A stretch of DNA of 50,689 nt from a virus (IMGVR_UViG_3300020416_000011:1-50689), one strand, 5' to 3'. Positions 7,735 through 16,571 are shown, numbered from the stretch's first letter. Numbers and translations: made by a program. The notes: generated by a model not told the origin, from the sequence alone.

Positions 7735-8440
7735 ATGGACAGATGAGAGAACATCATCTCTCGAGAACTTCGTAGGTTCTGAAAGCCCAGTCTCTCAAGC
7801 TACTGTTGCTAACGCTGCAGAAGAGCTAGAAACTTCAGTAAGAAGTGTTAGTTCAAAGCTTAGAAAGATGGGTTATGATGTCGAGCTTGCTTCTAGCTCA
7901 AACACTAAATCTTTTAGTGACGAACAAGAAGCCACTCTTAGCAACTTCGTAACTGACAATTCAGGTCAGTACACATATGCTGAGATTGCATCAAACTTTG
8001 AAGGCGGACACTTTAGTGCGAAGTCTATTCAAGGGAAAATCTTATCAATGCAACTTACAGAGCATGTTAAACCTGCTCCTAAAGTTGAGTCTGTAAAAAC
8101 TTACAGCGAAGACGAAGAAGCAACTTTTGTTGGCATGGTCAACGATGGTGCTTTCATTGAAGAGATTGCTGAGTCTCTTGGTAAGAGTGTAAACTCTATC
8201 AGAGGTAAGGCTCTTTCATTACTTAGAGCTGGCGAAATTAACGCTATACCTAAGCAGAAAGAAACTAAGGGTTCAGGCAAAGCTGATCCTCTAGCTGACT
8301 TAGAGATTGACGACATGACTGTCGAAGCAATCGCTGATGAAATCGGTAAAACAGTAAGAGGTGTAAAAACCATGCTTACAAGACGTGGTTTAGTTTGTGC
8401 TGACTACGACGGTTCAGCTAGAAAAGAAAGAGTTCAATAA
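7721..8440 (+). CDS. multi-HTH DNA-binding protein
   Basis: A 239-residue protein built of about four helix-turn-helix-like units. Each has the pattern of a short acidic helix, a turn and a basic recognition helix with S/T-x-x-S-V-R/K: SVRSVSSKLRKMG, SAKSIQGKIL, SVNSIRGKAL and TVRGVKTMLTRRG. The units resemble Myb/SANT-like or sigma-region-4-like HTHs joined by flexible linkers. It overlaps the ligase gene by 14 nt (AGGAG upstream) and is followed by a strong terminator, so the P3 operon may end here. Likely a phage DNA-binding regulator or nucleoid-type protein. It could be what recognises the shared motif in the promoter spacers, by inference. Confidence 0.75.
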   Translation: MALPKWTDERTSSLENFVGSESPVSQATVANAAEELETSVRSVSSKLRKMGYDVELASSSNTKSFSDEQEATLSNFVTDNSGQYTYAEIASNFEGGHFSAKSIQGKILSMQLTEHVKPAPKVESVKTYSEDEEATFVGMVNDGAFIEEIAESLGKSVNSIRGKALSLLRAGEINAIPKQKETKGSGKADPLADLEIDDMTVEAIADEIGKTVRGVKTMLTRRGLVCADYDGSARKERVQ

Positions 8441-8464
8441 GAACTTTCTATTTGTCAAGATGGT

Positions 8465-8490
8465 AGGGGTGGAAACACCCCTGCTTTTTC
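8465..8490 (+). terminator. Rho-independent terminator
   Basis: A 7-bp GC-rich stem AGGGGTG / CACCCCT with a GAAA tetraloop (8465-8482), followed at once by GCTTTTTC. It sits between the HTH gene and the helicase gene in a 62 nt gap, with the helicase Shine-Dalgarno directly downstream. It is the clearest intrinsic terminator in the window. Because the helicase has no obvious promoter of its own, read-through or antitermination would set its expression. Confidence 0.88.
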
Positions 8491-8502
8491 TTGGGAGAGA
8501 CG

Positions 8503-9864
8503 ATGACAGTAGAGAGTGCATTATTAAAACAGCTTTTATCGCAAGGAGATTTCGAGACTTGGAATCGCCTACAGGTGCATTATTTGCCCGAAGGCGAGTA
8601 CCAAAAGATTTGGAAAATCGTGGACAAGCACGTCCACAAGTTCCATGCGCTTCCTAGTTTTGAAGATTTAAAATACGAGATTAGGAGTCGAGAACTTCAA
8701 GAGAAAATTTTTGCGATAGAGGCGGTGGAAACAGACGTTCCAGCGTACGAACTACTAGAGTATCTCAAAGATTCATTCACTCAGAATGAAATATTACAGA
8801 AAATAGAACACTATATTGACGAAACAATCTCCATTGCTGATGCAAAGGAGAATATCGACTATCTGCAAGAGATGGTCGTACAAGTTCAGGATAGAGTTAA
8901 CACAGCCGATGATGCCGACACAATGGACATGGTTGAGTTATTCGATTCTGAAGAAGATTTAGCTAAGTATCTACCTCTTGGTCTCAACCAAGACTATGAT
9001 ATAAGCTATCAATTCTCTCCCAAAGACTTGGTCATTGTGGGGGCGCAACGAGGTCACGGAAAGTCATTCACTTGTTGTAACATGGCAGTCAATGCCCAAC
9101 AACAAGGACGTTCTGTGCTTTATTTCACAATCGAGATGGATCAGCGACCAATTCTGCAAAGAATGGCTGCTATGTCCACAGGAATTCCACTAGGCAGACT
9201 TATAAAACGAAACCTCTATGAAAAAGAGTGGAATCGTATTGCCGAGTGGTGGGCAGACCGTTTTGAAGACGGTCATGAGGTCTTAGCACAATATAAACCT
9301 GCTGAAGACTTCGACAAATTCCATTATGAACTAACTCGTAAGTGTGAACTAAAGAAGCAGGCTCAATTGGACGTATTCTACGACCCTAGCTTGACACTTG
9401 CTAAAATTATTAGTACAGTTAGGCAAAAGAAAGTAGAATACCCCGATTTGGGTATGGTAATCGTAGATTATCTGAACCAAGTACGTCGTCACAATGCTCC
9501 TAGTCGCTCAGGTCAGTATGAATGGACAGAACAGATAGAAATATCGAAAGGATTGAAGTCTCTGGCACAAGACCAGCAGGTTTTGGTCGTTTCTGCCTTC
9601 CAAACTAACCCGAAAGGAGAAGTAAGGTTCTCAAAAGGTATCGAAGACGCTGTAGATGCCTCTTATACACTAGAACATTGGGGTAAAGAAGAAAATGCCA
9701 TCAAATTCAAGTGTAATAAGATGCGTAGCGGTGAGATGAAGTCGTTTATATCAGAAATCGACTGGGAAACCTTGAAGATTGGCCCACAGACCGCTATGGA
9801 TCCTGATGAACGGGCTGAACTAAAAGAACAGATGAACACAGGAGAAGATACGTATGATTTATGA
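8503..9864 (+). CDS. DnaB-like replicative DNA helicase
   Basis: A 453-residue SF4 hexameric helicase. The N-terminal helical region (1-150) resembles DnaB. Walker A is G180-A-Q-R-G-H-G-K-S188, motif H1a is TIEMDQ, Walker B is MVIVDYLNQV, and VVSAFQTN precedes the arginine-finger region. The ATG at 8503 has GGGAGAG just upstream; an in-frame TTG at 8491 would overlap the terminator tract. No primase domain is attached; primase is a separate gene at 12778. It unwinds the fork 5' to 3' and recruits primase. Confidence 0.92.
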   Translation: MTVESALLKQLLSQGDFETWNRLQVHYLPEGEYQKIWKIVDKHVHKFHALPSFEDLKYEIRSRELQEKIFAIEAVETDVPAYELLEYLKDSFTQNEILQKIEHYIDETISIADAKENIDYLQEMVVQVQDRVNTADDADTMDMVELFDSEEDLAKYLPLGLNQDYDISYQFSPKDLVIVGAQRGHGKSFTCCNMAVNAQQQGRSVLYFTIEMDQRPILQRMAAMSTGIPLGRLIKRNLYEKEWNRIAEWWADRFEDGHEVLAQYKPAEDFDKFHYELTRKCELKKQAQLDVFYDPSLTLAKIISTVRQKKVEYPDLGMVIVDYLNQVRRHNAPSRSGQYEWTEQIEISKGLKSLAQDQQVLVVSAFQTNPKGEVRFSKGIEDAVDASYTLEHWGKEENAIKFKCNKMRSGEMKSFISEIDWETLKIGPQTAMDPDERAELKEQMNTGEDTYDL

Positions 9865-10576
9865 CCATAATTACAAGGCGTATCAATGGACAACGTTTGC
9901 TTGTGATATAGATGACAAGTTCTACTCGTACTTCCCCGATGGAATCGCAGATGGGGGTGGCGCCGAAGGCTGGCTTTTACACAATCAACGCAGGATTTAC
10001 TTGCGACTATATGTGTTTATCGATAGTGTGCTAACGAGGCATCACGGAGGACAGTTGGGATTCAAAGACCCAGTAATAATATGGTCAAATTGGCATGAAA
10101 AGAGATTTTCTATACACCCTGGCAAAAACAGAGTAGTATTAAAAATGTTATTACCCGAAGTAAGAATGGTTGGTTGGATTATGGACAACTCTGCTATCCT
10201 TAGTCGCAAAAGATATAATAATATTTTTAATAATGTTCAACCTCTAGTAAGAGGAAAAGACAATAATAGACAGGTGAAGTGGCAAACTCAACATAGAACT
10301 GTAAAAGGCGAAGACCAGTATCATATGGCATTACTCAATGATACTTACCTAGGCAATCATGAACATGATACTCCACACAGGAGAAAAGCATGGGATATTG
10401 TTAGTAGGGAGAAAGGTTTTGGCTGTTATGTTGGTGACCGCTTCTTTTATAATATAGGTAAACCCGAGGCAAACTATAAATTTGATAACGTTGCAGGGAT
10501 TTACCAAGTGTTTCTTCACCACTTCTTTGATTACCCTTTTAGTAAGTGGGAAACACACTTTTTTCAGGAGATATAA
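9854..10576 (+). CDS. conserved phage protein, unknown
   Basis: A 240-residue aromatic-rich protein overlapping the helicase end by 11 nt and joined to the next gene as TAATG. A recognisable patch, SIHPGKNRVVLKMLLP, lies near residues 91-106, and a His/Asp-rich stretch (LGNHEHDTPHRRK) near 170-185. No membrane segment. No family is recognised. Its position between helicase and pyrophosphohydrolase implies a role in DNA or nucleotide metabolism, but that is context only. Confidence 0.75.
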   Translation: MIYDHNYKAYQWTTFACDIDDKFYSYFPDGIADGGGAEGWLLHNQRRIYLRLYVFIDSVLTRHHGGQLGFKDPVIIWSNWHEKRFSIHPGKNRVVLKMLLPEVRMVGWIMDNSAILSRKRYNNIFNNVQPLVRGKDNNRQVKWQTQHRTVKGEDQYHMALLNDTYLGNHEHDTPHRRKAWDIVSREKGFGCYVGDRFFYNIGKPEANYKFDNVAGIYQVFLHHFFDYPFSKWETHFFQEI

Positions 10577-10821
10577 TGGAGTATCAAACACACCTACTTA
10601 TTGTAGCGATGGAAGAAGCTGGAGAGTTTATCCAGGCTTGTTCTAAAGTATATAGACACAATGGAGGTGAGCAAGAGATCAAGTGTCTCTCTGAAGAAGT
10701 CGGTGACGTACAAGCCCTCATAAATTTATTACAAGCAGAGGGAATCATTGACCTAAATGTAGCAAATGAAAAAAGAATAGTAAGAGAAACAAAAATGAGG
10801 AAGTTACATGAAAGCAGGTAA
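10576..10821 (+). CDS. MazG-like nucleotide pyrophosphohydrolase
   Basis: An 81-residue all-helical protein with the MazG signature: E13-E14-A-G-E17 (EExxE) and E41-V-G-D44 (ExxD), 23 residues apart. These acidic residues bind Mg and hydrolyse NTPs or dNTPs to the monophosphate and pyrophosphate. The start is the ATG directly after CAGGAGATATA. Phage MazG proteins tend to act on dGTP/dCTP-type substrates. It fits the nucleotide-metabolism genes elsewhere in the window. Confidence 0.8.
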   Translation: MEYQTHLLIVAMEEAGEFIQACSKVYRHNGGEQEIKCLSEEVGDVQALINLLQAEGIIDLNVANEKRIVRETKMRKLHESR

Positions 10822-11164
10822 GATATGGGGACAGACAGAACTAATCCATGCAAATGGAGTTCTAGAGTTTCATAGAATAGAATACGTTGCTGGAAAGCAA
10901 TGCTCGGAACATCTACACGAGTTTAAATGGAATGGGTTTTATGTAGAAAGTGGCAAGATGATGATAAGAGTCTGGCAAAACGACTACGACCTAGTAGATG
11001 AAACAATATTAGGCCCAGGCGACTTTACACAAGTCAAGCCAGGAGTTATGCACCAGTTTGTAGGTATAGAAGCTGGAGTTGCATTTGAACTCTATTGGGC
11101 AGAATTTAATCACAACGACATAAAGAGAAGAAGTGTAGGTGGGAACGTAAATGAAAATAAATAA
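10808..11164 (+). CDS. cupin-fold protein
   Basis: A 118-residue single-domain cupin. Motif 1 is H35-L-H37 with E47 and G49 (HLHEFKWNGFYVESG). Motif 2 is GDFTQVKPGVMHQF with H82. Together they give the 3-His/1-Glu metal site. This resembles small mannose-6-phosphate isomerase-type or sugar epimerase-like cupins. It overlaps MazG by 14 nt with GAGG upstream. Substrate unknown; a sugar phosphate is plausible given the other glycan enzymes. Confidence 0.75.
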   Translation: MKAGKIWGQTELIHANGVLEFHRIEYVAGKQCSEHLHEFKWNGFYVESGKMMIRVWQNDYDLVDETILGPGDFTQVKPGVMHQFVGIEAGVAFELYWAEFNHNDIKRRSVGGNVNENK

Positions 11165-11423
11165 GATAAATCCTGTCGCAAAGCACTCTAGGAATAAGAG
11201 TGGAGCAGGTGCACATAAGTCTGCAAAAGACTATAAACGGCAAGAGAAACACAAGAATAAAGAAAAGTTGGGATATTATCCAAAAGAGTCAATTTCTAGT
11301 AAATTAGATAGACTTGTGTTACTCGAACGTATGCAAGAAAATTGCAATAGCCCATCTCTCTGGTTTTCATATGAAGAAGAAATTATGCAAATCAAGGAGG
11401 AGTTGCAAGATGTTGATTTTTGA
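11151..11423 (+). CDS. small basic phage protein
   Basis: A 90-residue protein with a strongly basic, disordered N-terminus (NPVAKHSRNKSGAGAHK, then DYKRQEKHK) and an acidic helical C-terminus ending EELQDVDF. The basic block is a motif I have seen in many aquatic phages next to small regulatory genes. It probably binds nucleic acid. It overlaps the cupin gene by 14 nt and peptide deformylase by 14 nt. Confidence 0.7.
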   Translation: MKINKINPVAKHSRNKSGAGAHKSAKDYKRQEKHKNKEKLGYYPKESISSKLDRLVLLERMQENCNSPSLWFSYEEEIMQIKEELQDVDF

Positions 11424-11850
11424 TAGAAAAGTATTAAGAACACCGTCAAGTCCATGGACAGGCACTGATGAAGAACTAGAAAAGTTAGTAGATGATATGG
11501 GCGAGACAATGGAGAAACACAACGGTATAGGTATTTCTGCAATACAAATCGGAGTACCCGTACGAGTATTTTTAGCAGAGTACAAATTGTTTGTGAATCC
11601 ACAAGTAAAAAATCTAAGTCCATACAAGAAAAAGCATTGGGAACAATGTTTAAGTTGTCCAGATGTAAATGTACGGACTAGTAGAGCCAGTTCCATCACT
11701 ATGCAATATGACACGATTGAAGATGGCAAATGGATAAATAAAGAAGAAACATTCAAGGACTGGAGTGCAGTTGTAGTTCAACATGAATATGACCACCTAA
11801 ACGGTTTCTTGATAGAAGATAGAGGTAAAGCATATTATGCAAACAAGTAG
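11410..11850 (+). CDS. def: peptide deformylase
   Basis: A 146-residue deformylase that removes the formyl group from nascent proteins. All three motifs are present: G39-I-G-I-S-A-I-Q-I-G (motif 1), E78-Q-C80-L-S (motif 2, normally EGCLS, metal Cys80) and Q124-H-E-Y-D-H (motif 3, HExxH). The start is the ATG after a strong AAGGAGGAG. It lacks the C-terminal helix of many bacterial enzymes, as usual for phage deformylases, which are short. The G-to-Q change in motif 2 is a small deviation. Confidence 0.92.
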   Translation: MLIFDRKVLRTPSSPWTGTDEELEKLVDDMGETMEKHNGIGISAIQIGVPVRVFLAEYKLFVNPQVKNLSPYKKKHWEQCLSCPDVNVRTSRASSITMQYDTIEDGKWINKEETFKDWSAVVVQHEYDHLNGFLIEDRGKAYYANK

Positions 11851-12214
11851 AAAACTTATATTATGGGTTGTAGACTGTTGGCGTCTAGTTATGGACAACA
11901 GATTCAATCCTTTAAGATATATACCAGACCCTAGTTTACAGTTCTATTTTACATTAGTACTATTTACAATGTGGTCAGTATATTTTGGATTTCTAGCAAG
12001 TTTTTACATGGGCTGGCTAGGATATGACATTGTGCTAAGCATTATAGTACACTTTATGGTATTGATACCTTTGGGCTTCACTAACGCAATCTTTTTAGAT
12101 GCGGAAAGAAACGGCTCACAATGGGTAAAAGATTGGAAAGAAGAACGCAGATTAAGTAATCTTTTTCCAAGAAAAAAGAATATCGTAATGTGGGATAACG
12201 ACAGGGAAGCATAA
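11837..12214 (+). CDS. two-pass membrane protein, unknown
   Basis: A 125-residue protein with two strongly hydrophobic segments at about residues 35-57 (FYFTLVLFTMWSVYFGFLASF) and 62-87 (YDIVLSIIVHFMVLIPLGFTNAIFL), followed by a basic cytoplasmic tail (KDWKEERRLSNLFPRKK). It overlaps deformylase by 14 nt and is joined to the next gene by TAATG. Function unknown. Confidence 0.65.
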   Translation: MQTSRKLILWVVDCWRLVMDNRFNPLRYIPDPSLQFYFTLVLFTMWSVYFGFLASFYMGWLGYDIVLSIIVHFMVLIPLGFTNAIFLDAERNGSQWVKDWKEERRLSNLFPRKKNIVMWDNDREA

Positions 12215-12738
12215 TGGCAGCAGATAGAATTAGTAGAGGTACAGCAGAACTTATACCTATGCCTCCACATACTTGGTATGTGAGAAGTATTGGTTGGTTA
12301 CTAGAGCAACCAAAAGTAAAAGAGAATATTATGAATGTTCCTTTGAATGAGCCTCTACTAGAATCTCTGCAAGAACATGGTATGAAAGCTCCGATATTAG
12401 TTATGCCAAACTGGTACCCAATCGCTGGTAGTCAGAGATTGAGGGCTATGTCAGAGTTAGAGGACAAAGAACAACAAATAAGAATCTGTCGTATAGATAA
12501 AGAATATTGGCTTCTATGGTATTTATGGGGAGATAAAGAGTTTAGAGATAAGGCGGTTGCAGTCTACTTTCAAATGCTAGAATTAGTATGGAAGTCACGA
12601 TATTACGAAGATGAGCTAGACCCAGGCGGTACTCCAATGACCGATTTTGAAAAGCTAGGGGACGAACTAGAGTGGAAACACAAAAGTACTCTTGGGATTG
12701 AAAGAATTAAATCAATGGAAGAAAAAAATAATACTTGA
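12214..12738 (+). CDS. ParB/Srx-fold protein
   Basis: A 174-residue protein with a ParB-like N-terminal domain: ESLQEHGMKAPILVMP is followed by the conserved PIAGSQRLRAM (G-x-x-R of ParB/Srx, residues about 68-77). This fold uses CTP or ATP, or works as a DNA-binding or nuclease domain. The C-terminal half (WYLWGDKEF onward) is helical and acidic. Its TGA lies in the -35 box of promoter P4. Possible roles are partition-like DNA binding or phosphoryl chemistry; nothing decides between them. Confidence 0.7.
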   Translation: MAADRISRGTAELIPMPPHTWYVRSIGWLLEQPKVKENIMNVPLNEPLLESLQEHGMKAPILVMPNWYPIAGSQRLRAMSELEDKEQQIRICRIDKEYWLLWYLWGDKEFRDKAVAVYFQMLELVWKSRYYEDELDPGGTPMTDFEKLGDELEWKHKSTLGIERIKSMEEKNNT

Positions 12739-12763
12739 CACAAGGTCAAAATTCCTGTATAAT
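12735..12763 (+). promoter_or_regulatory. sigma70-type promoter P4
   Basis: TTGACA at 12735-12740 and TATAAT at 12758-12763 with a 17 bp spacer containing GGTCAAAATT. ATAATAC precedes the -35. Transcription should start near 12770, leaving a leader of about 8 nt without a Shine-Dalgarno before the primase ATG at 12778. Confidence 0.85.
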
Positions 12764-12777
12764 ATATAATATAGAAA

Positions 12778-13620
12778 ATGATAGCAACAGATTTATTAAA
12801 AGAAAAAGGAATACAATTTACTGTCAAAGGACAGGACGCTATTATATCATGCCTAAATCCTGAGCATGATGATTCGAACCCAAGTCTACGAGTAGACAAA
12901 GTAACAGGAGTAATGCATTGTTTTGCATGTGGGTTCAAAGGTAACTTATTTACACACTTCGGTGCACCAGAGAGTCCACTAGAAGTCAGATTACACAGAA
13001 TTAAAGATAAGATTGCAAAGACACGATCGCAAACCGTTGGTATTCAACTCCCAGAAGACCGCATAGAATGGAAAGGTGGCCCGTACCGTAATATCTCTGA
13101 GGAAACTCTGAGAATATGGCAAGCCTTCACTTGGAATGTTCCAAAGTTTGAAGGGCGGATCATCTTCCCCATTCGCGACCTAACAGGTAAAACGATTGCA
13201 CTCTTAGGGAGACATATTGCTGGAGGCATAGGGTCAGATAAGTATTACATCTACCCACAAGGAGTAAAGATGCCATTTACACCAGCAAAAGTAAAACCAA
13301 TACAAAACAGAGTGATATTGGTAGAAGGAATTTTTGATTGTCTCAATCTATGGGACAATGGCTTGAAGAATACAGTCTGCTGTTTCGGAACACAACAAAT
13401 GGACTGGTTCAAGCTATCCCTGCTCAAACTTCAAGGAGTTCAGGGTATTGATATTATGTTTGATGGCGACGAAGCAGGTCAGAAAGCAACAGAACAAATA
13501 AAAACACTAGCTGAGAAGATGGAACTGTCAGTACAGAAGATAACCTTGCGTGACGGTCAAGACCCAGGTGGACTAACACCTGCTCAGATAGGCAAGGTTA
13601 AGGAACGACTTTATGGATAA
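12778..13620 (+). CDS. DnaG-type DNA primase
   Basis: A 280-residue primase that lays RNA primers on the lagging strand. A CHC2-type zinc ribbon lies at the N-terminus (C25, H30, C48, C51). A toprim domain follows with VILVEGIFDCLNLW (catalytic Glu) and the acidic motif FDGDEAG. It is shorter than cellular DnaG (about 580) because it lacks the helicase-binding domain; the partner helicase is the gene at 8503. It lies directly behind promoter P4 with no ribosome-binding site. Confidence 0.9.
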   Translation: MIATDLLKEKGIQFTVKGQDAIISCLNPEHDDSNPSLRVDKVTGVMHCFACGFKGNLFTHFGAPESPLEVRLHRIKDKIAKTRSQTVGIQLPEDRIEWKGGPYRNISEETLRIWQAFTWNVPKFEGRIIFPIRDLTGKTIALLGRHIAGGIGSDKYYIYPQGVKMPFTPAKVKPIQNRVILVEGIFDCLNLWDNGLKNTVCCFGTQQMDWFKLSLLKLQGVQGIDIMFDGDEAGQKATEQIKTLAEKMELSVQKITLRDGQDPGGLTPAQIGKVKERLYG

Positions 13621-14146
13621 TATACAACTACAGCAAGCAATCTTCGGATTGCATACGCGTAGATTTGGCACAGTTGCCGAGATTATGATTAAGAAAATTA
13701 TTCGTGCAGAAAGTAGTGAACAGTTATCGTTCGATTTATTTGATAAATTTGATGGTAGTAGAATCGAATGTAAATTCTCACGAGTACAAAAGAAAGCAGA
13801 GTTGAAAATAACGGACAGTAATCTGTTCAAAGCCCTGCAATGCGAAGCCAACCGTGATATCATGTACCACGAATGGCAAGATTATGACTGGGATTGTAAT
13901 ATCCAGCAAGTCAAAAAAGAAGAATTTGATATACTTTTTTATGGAGTATTTTTTAAGGACATGATACTAATATTCAAAGTTCATTCTGAGGATATTGGAA
14001 AAGAAATGAGATACTCTAATAAACAACACAGAGGTAATACAGGTGAAGGTCAGTTCCATTTGAACAGACAAACTTTTAAACATCACTTGGATTATCATTT
14101 ATTTAAAACATTAACTTATGGAGAATTATTAGAATGGCTCAAATAG
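13613..14146 (+). CDS. possible PD-(D/E)xK nuclease-like protein
   Basis: A 177-residue protein with KFDGSRIECKFSR around residues 47-60, fitting the D(x)n-E-x-K core of restriction-type nucleases (Asp, then E-C-K). The helix before it and the strand after it (EFDILFYGVFF) also fit. The C-terminus (YHLFKTLTYGELLEWLK) is helical. It sits between primase and DNA polymerase, overlapping both, with AAGGA upstream. A recombination or host-DNA degradation nuclease is plausible; the assignment is inferred from a short motif. Confidence 0.65.
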   Translation: MDNIQLQQAIFGLHTRRFGTVAEIMIKKIIRAESSEQLSFDLFDKFDGSRIECKFSRVQKKAELKITDSNLFKALQCEANRDIMYHEWQDYDWDCNIQQVKKEEFDILFYGVFFKDMILIFKVHSEDIGKEMRYSNKQHRGNTGEGQFHLNRQTFKHHLDYHLFKTLTYGELLEWLK

Positions 14147-16395
14147 CACTTATTGAAACAAAGCCAACAAGTACAAACTTCGATAAATATTTCGAGTTTG
14201 AATTTGACCGTTTTGCATTATGTTCTGATAGTTCTGTCAAGAAAGTTCTTAAGAAAGATGTTGATTTAGAGATAGATACAGATGATTACGAATGGGTAAT
14301 CCTAGTGGGTGCAGAGGCATTTAAACAGTACACTAGGAAAACATCTGTAACCGAATACAATGGTAAGATAATAGACGAGAAGTTTCTTGCTCTTATGAAT
14401 CCTGCCATTATTAAATTTAAACCTGAAGCTAAGAAAGCCTTTGAAGAAGCAGTAGACAGTATTGCAGGCTATGTTAGCGGTGAACTAAAGATAGAGAAAC
14501 TATCAGAGGATAAATGTTATGGCATACAAGACAAAGAGAAAATCATGGATTTTCTACAACACGCTGTGGACGCCCCACTTCCATATATCTCACTTGACTC
14601 AGAAACAAGTGCGTTATATTGTAGGGACGGTTATATGCTTGGATTTTCTATGTCTTATGAGCCTGATCACGGTATATATTGTGACGCAGACGTAATTGAT
14701 GAAGAAGTCGAAGCAAAAATGCAGGAACTCTTCAACAAGAAAACTGTAGTATTTCACAATGCGAAGTTCGATTTACAATGGTTTATTTACCATTTTAATT
14801 TTGAGTTTCCAAACTTCGAAGATACAATGCTTATGCATTATATGTTTGATGAGAACCCTGGTACTCATGGTCTAAAACAACTAGCGATGAAGCATACTCC
14901 TTATGGAGATTATGAAAAACCGTTAGAAGATTGGGGTATTGAGTATCGGAGAAAGCATGGCATACTGAAAGAATCTTTTAGTTATGACATGATTCCTTTT
15001 GATATTATGCAGAACTATGCGGCTATGGACGCAGTAGTTACAATGGCATTGTATCAAAAGATGAGACCAGCAATCGAGAAGAACAAGAGACTCTTATGGG
15101 TCTATGAGAATATTCTACTAGAGGGCTGTAACTTTTTAAGACAAGTAGAGAACAATGGAGTTCCTTTCCATCGTGAGCGACTAGAGTTTGCTCAGGGTGT
15201 AATGCAGGAAGATATAGAGAACGCAGTTGCAGAACTATACGAATTTCCTGAAGTGAGACTTTTTGAAAAGGCACAGGGTAAGGACTTTAACCCTAACTCC
15301 ACAGTTCAGCTACGATCCCTTTTATTTGACTATATAAATCTAACCCCAACGGGTAAGAAAACGGGTACAGGTGCCCATAGTACTGATGCAGAAGTCTTAG
15401 GACAACTTGCAGAAGAACACGCAGTACCCAAACACATACTAGAAATTAGACAGAAGAACAAAATTAAAACAACCTATCTTGATAAAATTATACCGAATCT
15501 TGATAGAGATAGTAGATTACGTACAGGATTTAACCTGCATGGTACTACTTCGGGCCGTCTATCTTCTAGTGGTAAGTTGAATATGCAACAGTTGCCTAGA
15601 GACAACCCGACTGTGAAAGGTTGTATCAAAGCACGAGAGGGACACAAAATCGTTTCTATGGACTTGACAACGGCAGAAGTGTATGTTGCCGCAGTCTTGG
15701 CGAAAGACGTGGGCTTGCAAGAGGTATTCAAAAGTGGAGGCAACTTCCACTCGAGTATCGCAAAACAAGTCTTTAATCTACCATGCGAAGTCGAACAAGT
15801 AGATGAACTCTATGGCGCTAAGCGTCAACAGGCGAAAGCTGTCACCTTTGGTATAATGTACGGTGCTGGCCCAGCTAAGATTTCGTGGCAGGTTACGAAG
15901 GACTCTGGCTCAGAGTTCTCAATGCACGATGCAAGTAGAGTTATTTCAGAATATTTCCAATCATTCCCTAATCTGAAAAAGTGGTTAGATGAATGTGGAG
16001 CGTTCATTCGTTCCAATGCGTTCATTTATTCACAGTTCGGAAGGAAGCGTAGGCTTCCCAATGCTAAATCACGAGATAAAGGTATTGCGTCTCACGAAGT
16101 AAGGTCTGGAATTAACTTTCTTGTACAATCAGTCGCATCAGACATAAACCTATTGGGTGCGATAGATATGCAACATTACATCAATAGAAATGGAATGAAC
16201 TCCAAAATCTTCGGACTAGTGCATGACTCGATTCTTGCCGAAGTTCCAGAAGATGAAATGGAGGTCTATTGTAGTAACCTGAAATCCTTCGTTCAAAAAG
16301 ATCGAGGTGTTTCGATTCCTGGTTGCCCTGTGGGTTGCGACTTCGAAGTCGGAGACGATTACTCATTTGGTAAGTGGGATAAATTTTATAAGTAA
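14134..16395 (+). CDS. family A DNA polymerase with 3'-5' exonuclease
   Basis: A 753-residue replicative polymerase. Proofreading domain: D155-S-E157 (Exo I), HNAKFDLQW (Exo II) and YAAMDAVV (Exo III). Polymerase domain: motif A SMDLTTAEVY (D510), motif B RQQAKAVTFGIMYG (K568, F572, Y576) and motif C LVHDSILAEV (D698). Both metal-binding Asp residues are present. In motif C the usual HDE is HDS. The residue matching E. coli Phe762 is Phe, reported to correlate with virulent phages. There is no 5' nuclease domain; a separate flap exonuclease is encoded at 28919. GGAG precedes the ATG. Confidence 0.95.
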   Translation: MAQIALIETKPTSTNFDKYFEFEFDRFALCSDSSVKKVLKKDVDLEIDTDDYEWVILVGAEAFKQYTRKTSVTEYNGKIIDEKFLALMNPAIIKFKPEAKKAFEEAVDSIAGYVSGELKIEKLSEDKCYGIQDKEKIMDFLQHAVDAPLPYISLDSETSALYCRDGYMLGFSMSYEPDHGIYCDADVIDEEVEAKMQELFNKKTVVFHNAKFDLQWFIYHFNFEFPNFEDTMLMHYMFDENPGTHGLKQLAMKHTPYGDYEKPLEDWGIEYRRKHGILKESFSYDMIPFDIMQNYAAMDAVVTMALYQKMRPAIEKNKRLLWVYENILLEGCNFLRQVENNGVPFHRERLEFAQGVMQEDIENAVAELYEFPEVRLFEKAQGKDFNPNSTVQLRSLLFDYINLTPTGKKTGTGAHSTDAEVLGQLAEEHAVPKHILEIRQKNKIKTTYLDKIIPNLDRDSRLRTGFNLHGTTSGRLSSSGKLNMQQLPRDNPTVKGCIKAREGHKIVSMDLTTAEVYVAAVLAKDVGLQEVFKSGGNFHSSIAKQVFNLPCEVEQVDELYGAKRQQAKAVTFGIMYGAGPAKISWQVTKDSGSEFSMHDASRVISEYFQSFPNLKKWLDECGAFIRSNAFIYSQFGRKRRLPNAKSRDKGIASHEVRSGINFLVQSVASDINLLGAIDMQHYINRNGMNSKIFGLVHDSILAEVPEDEMEVYCSNLKSFVQKDRGVSIPGCPVGCDFEVGDDYSFGKWDKFYK

Positions 16396-16397
16396 AA

Positions 16398-16571
16398 ATG
16401 GAAAAGCAAATCATAACTAGCTACATTGAGCATACAGTAGCCAAGTGGTCTGCATGGAAAGAGAAAGTCTGCCAAGGCGGACAGTTCTGCAACGACGTGC
16501 TAACTTTTGGAAGCCTAGCTTTCATGGTTTGGTTTATGTATGTAGCAATGGAGCCAATTTTAATTTTTTAG
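16398..16571 (+). CDS. small single-pass membrane protein
   Basis: A 57-residue frame immediately after the polymerase stop. A soluble N-terminal half with three Trp/Cys-containing turns is followed by a C-terminal hydrophobic segment (FGSLAFMVWFMYVAM, EPILIF). No clear ribosome-binding site is seen, so translation may depend on coupling to the polymerase stop. It fills the gap between two firm genes. Similar tiny membrane peptides occur at 22384 and 34215. Confidence 0.55.
   Translation: MEKQIITSYIEHTVAKWSAWKEKVCQGGQFCNDVLTFGSLAFMVWFMYVAMEPILIF

Noticed and set aside
16467-16482. Hairpin GTCTGCC/GGCGGAC as a terminator after the polymerase gene
   Set aside because: It is followed by AGTTCTGC rather than a T run and lies within a small reading frame.
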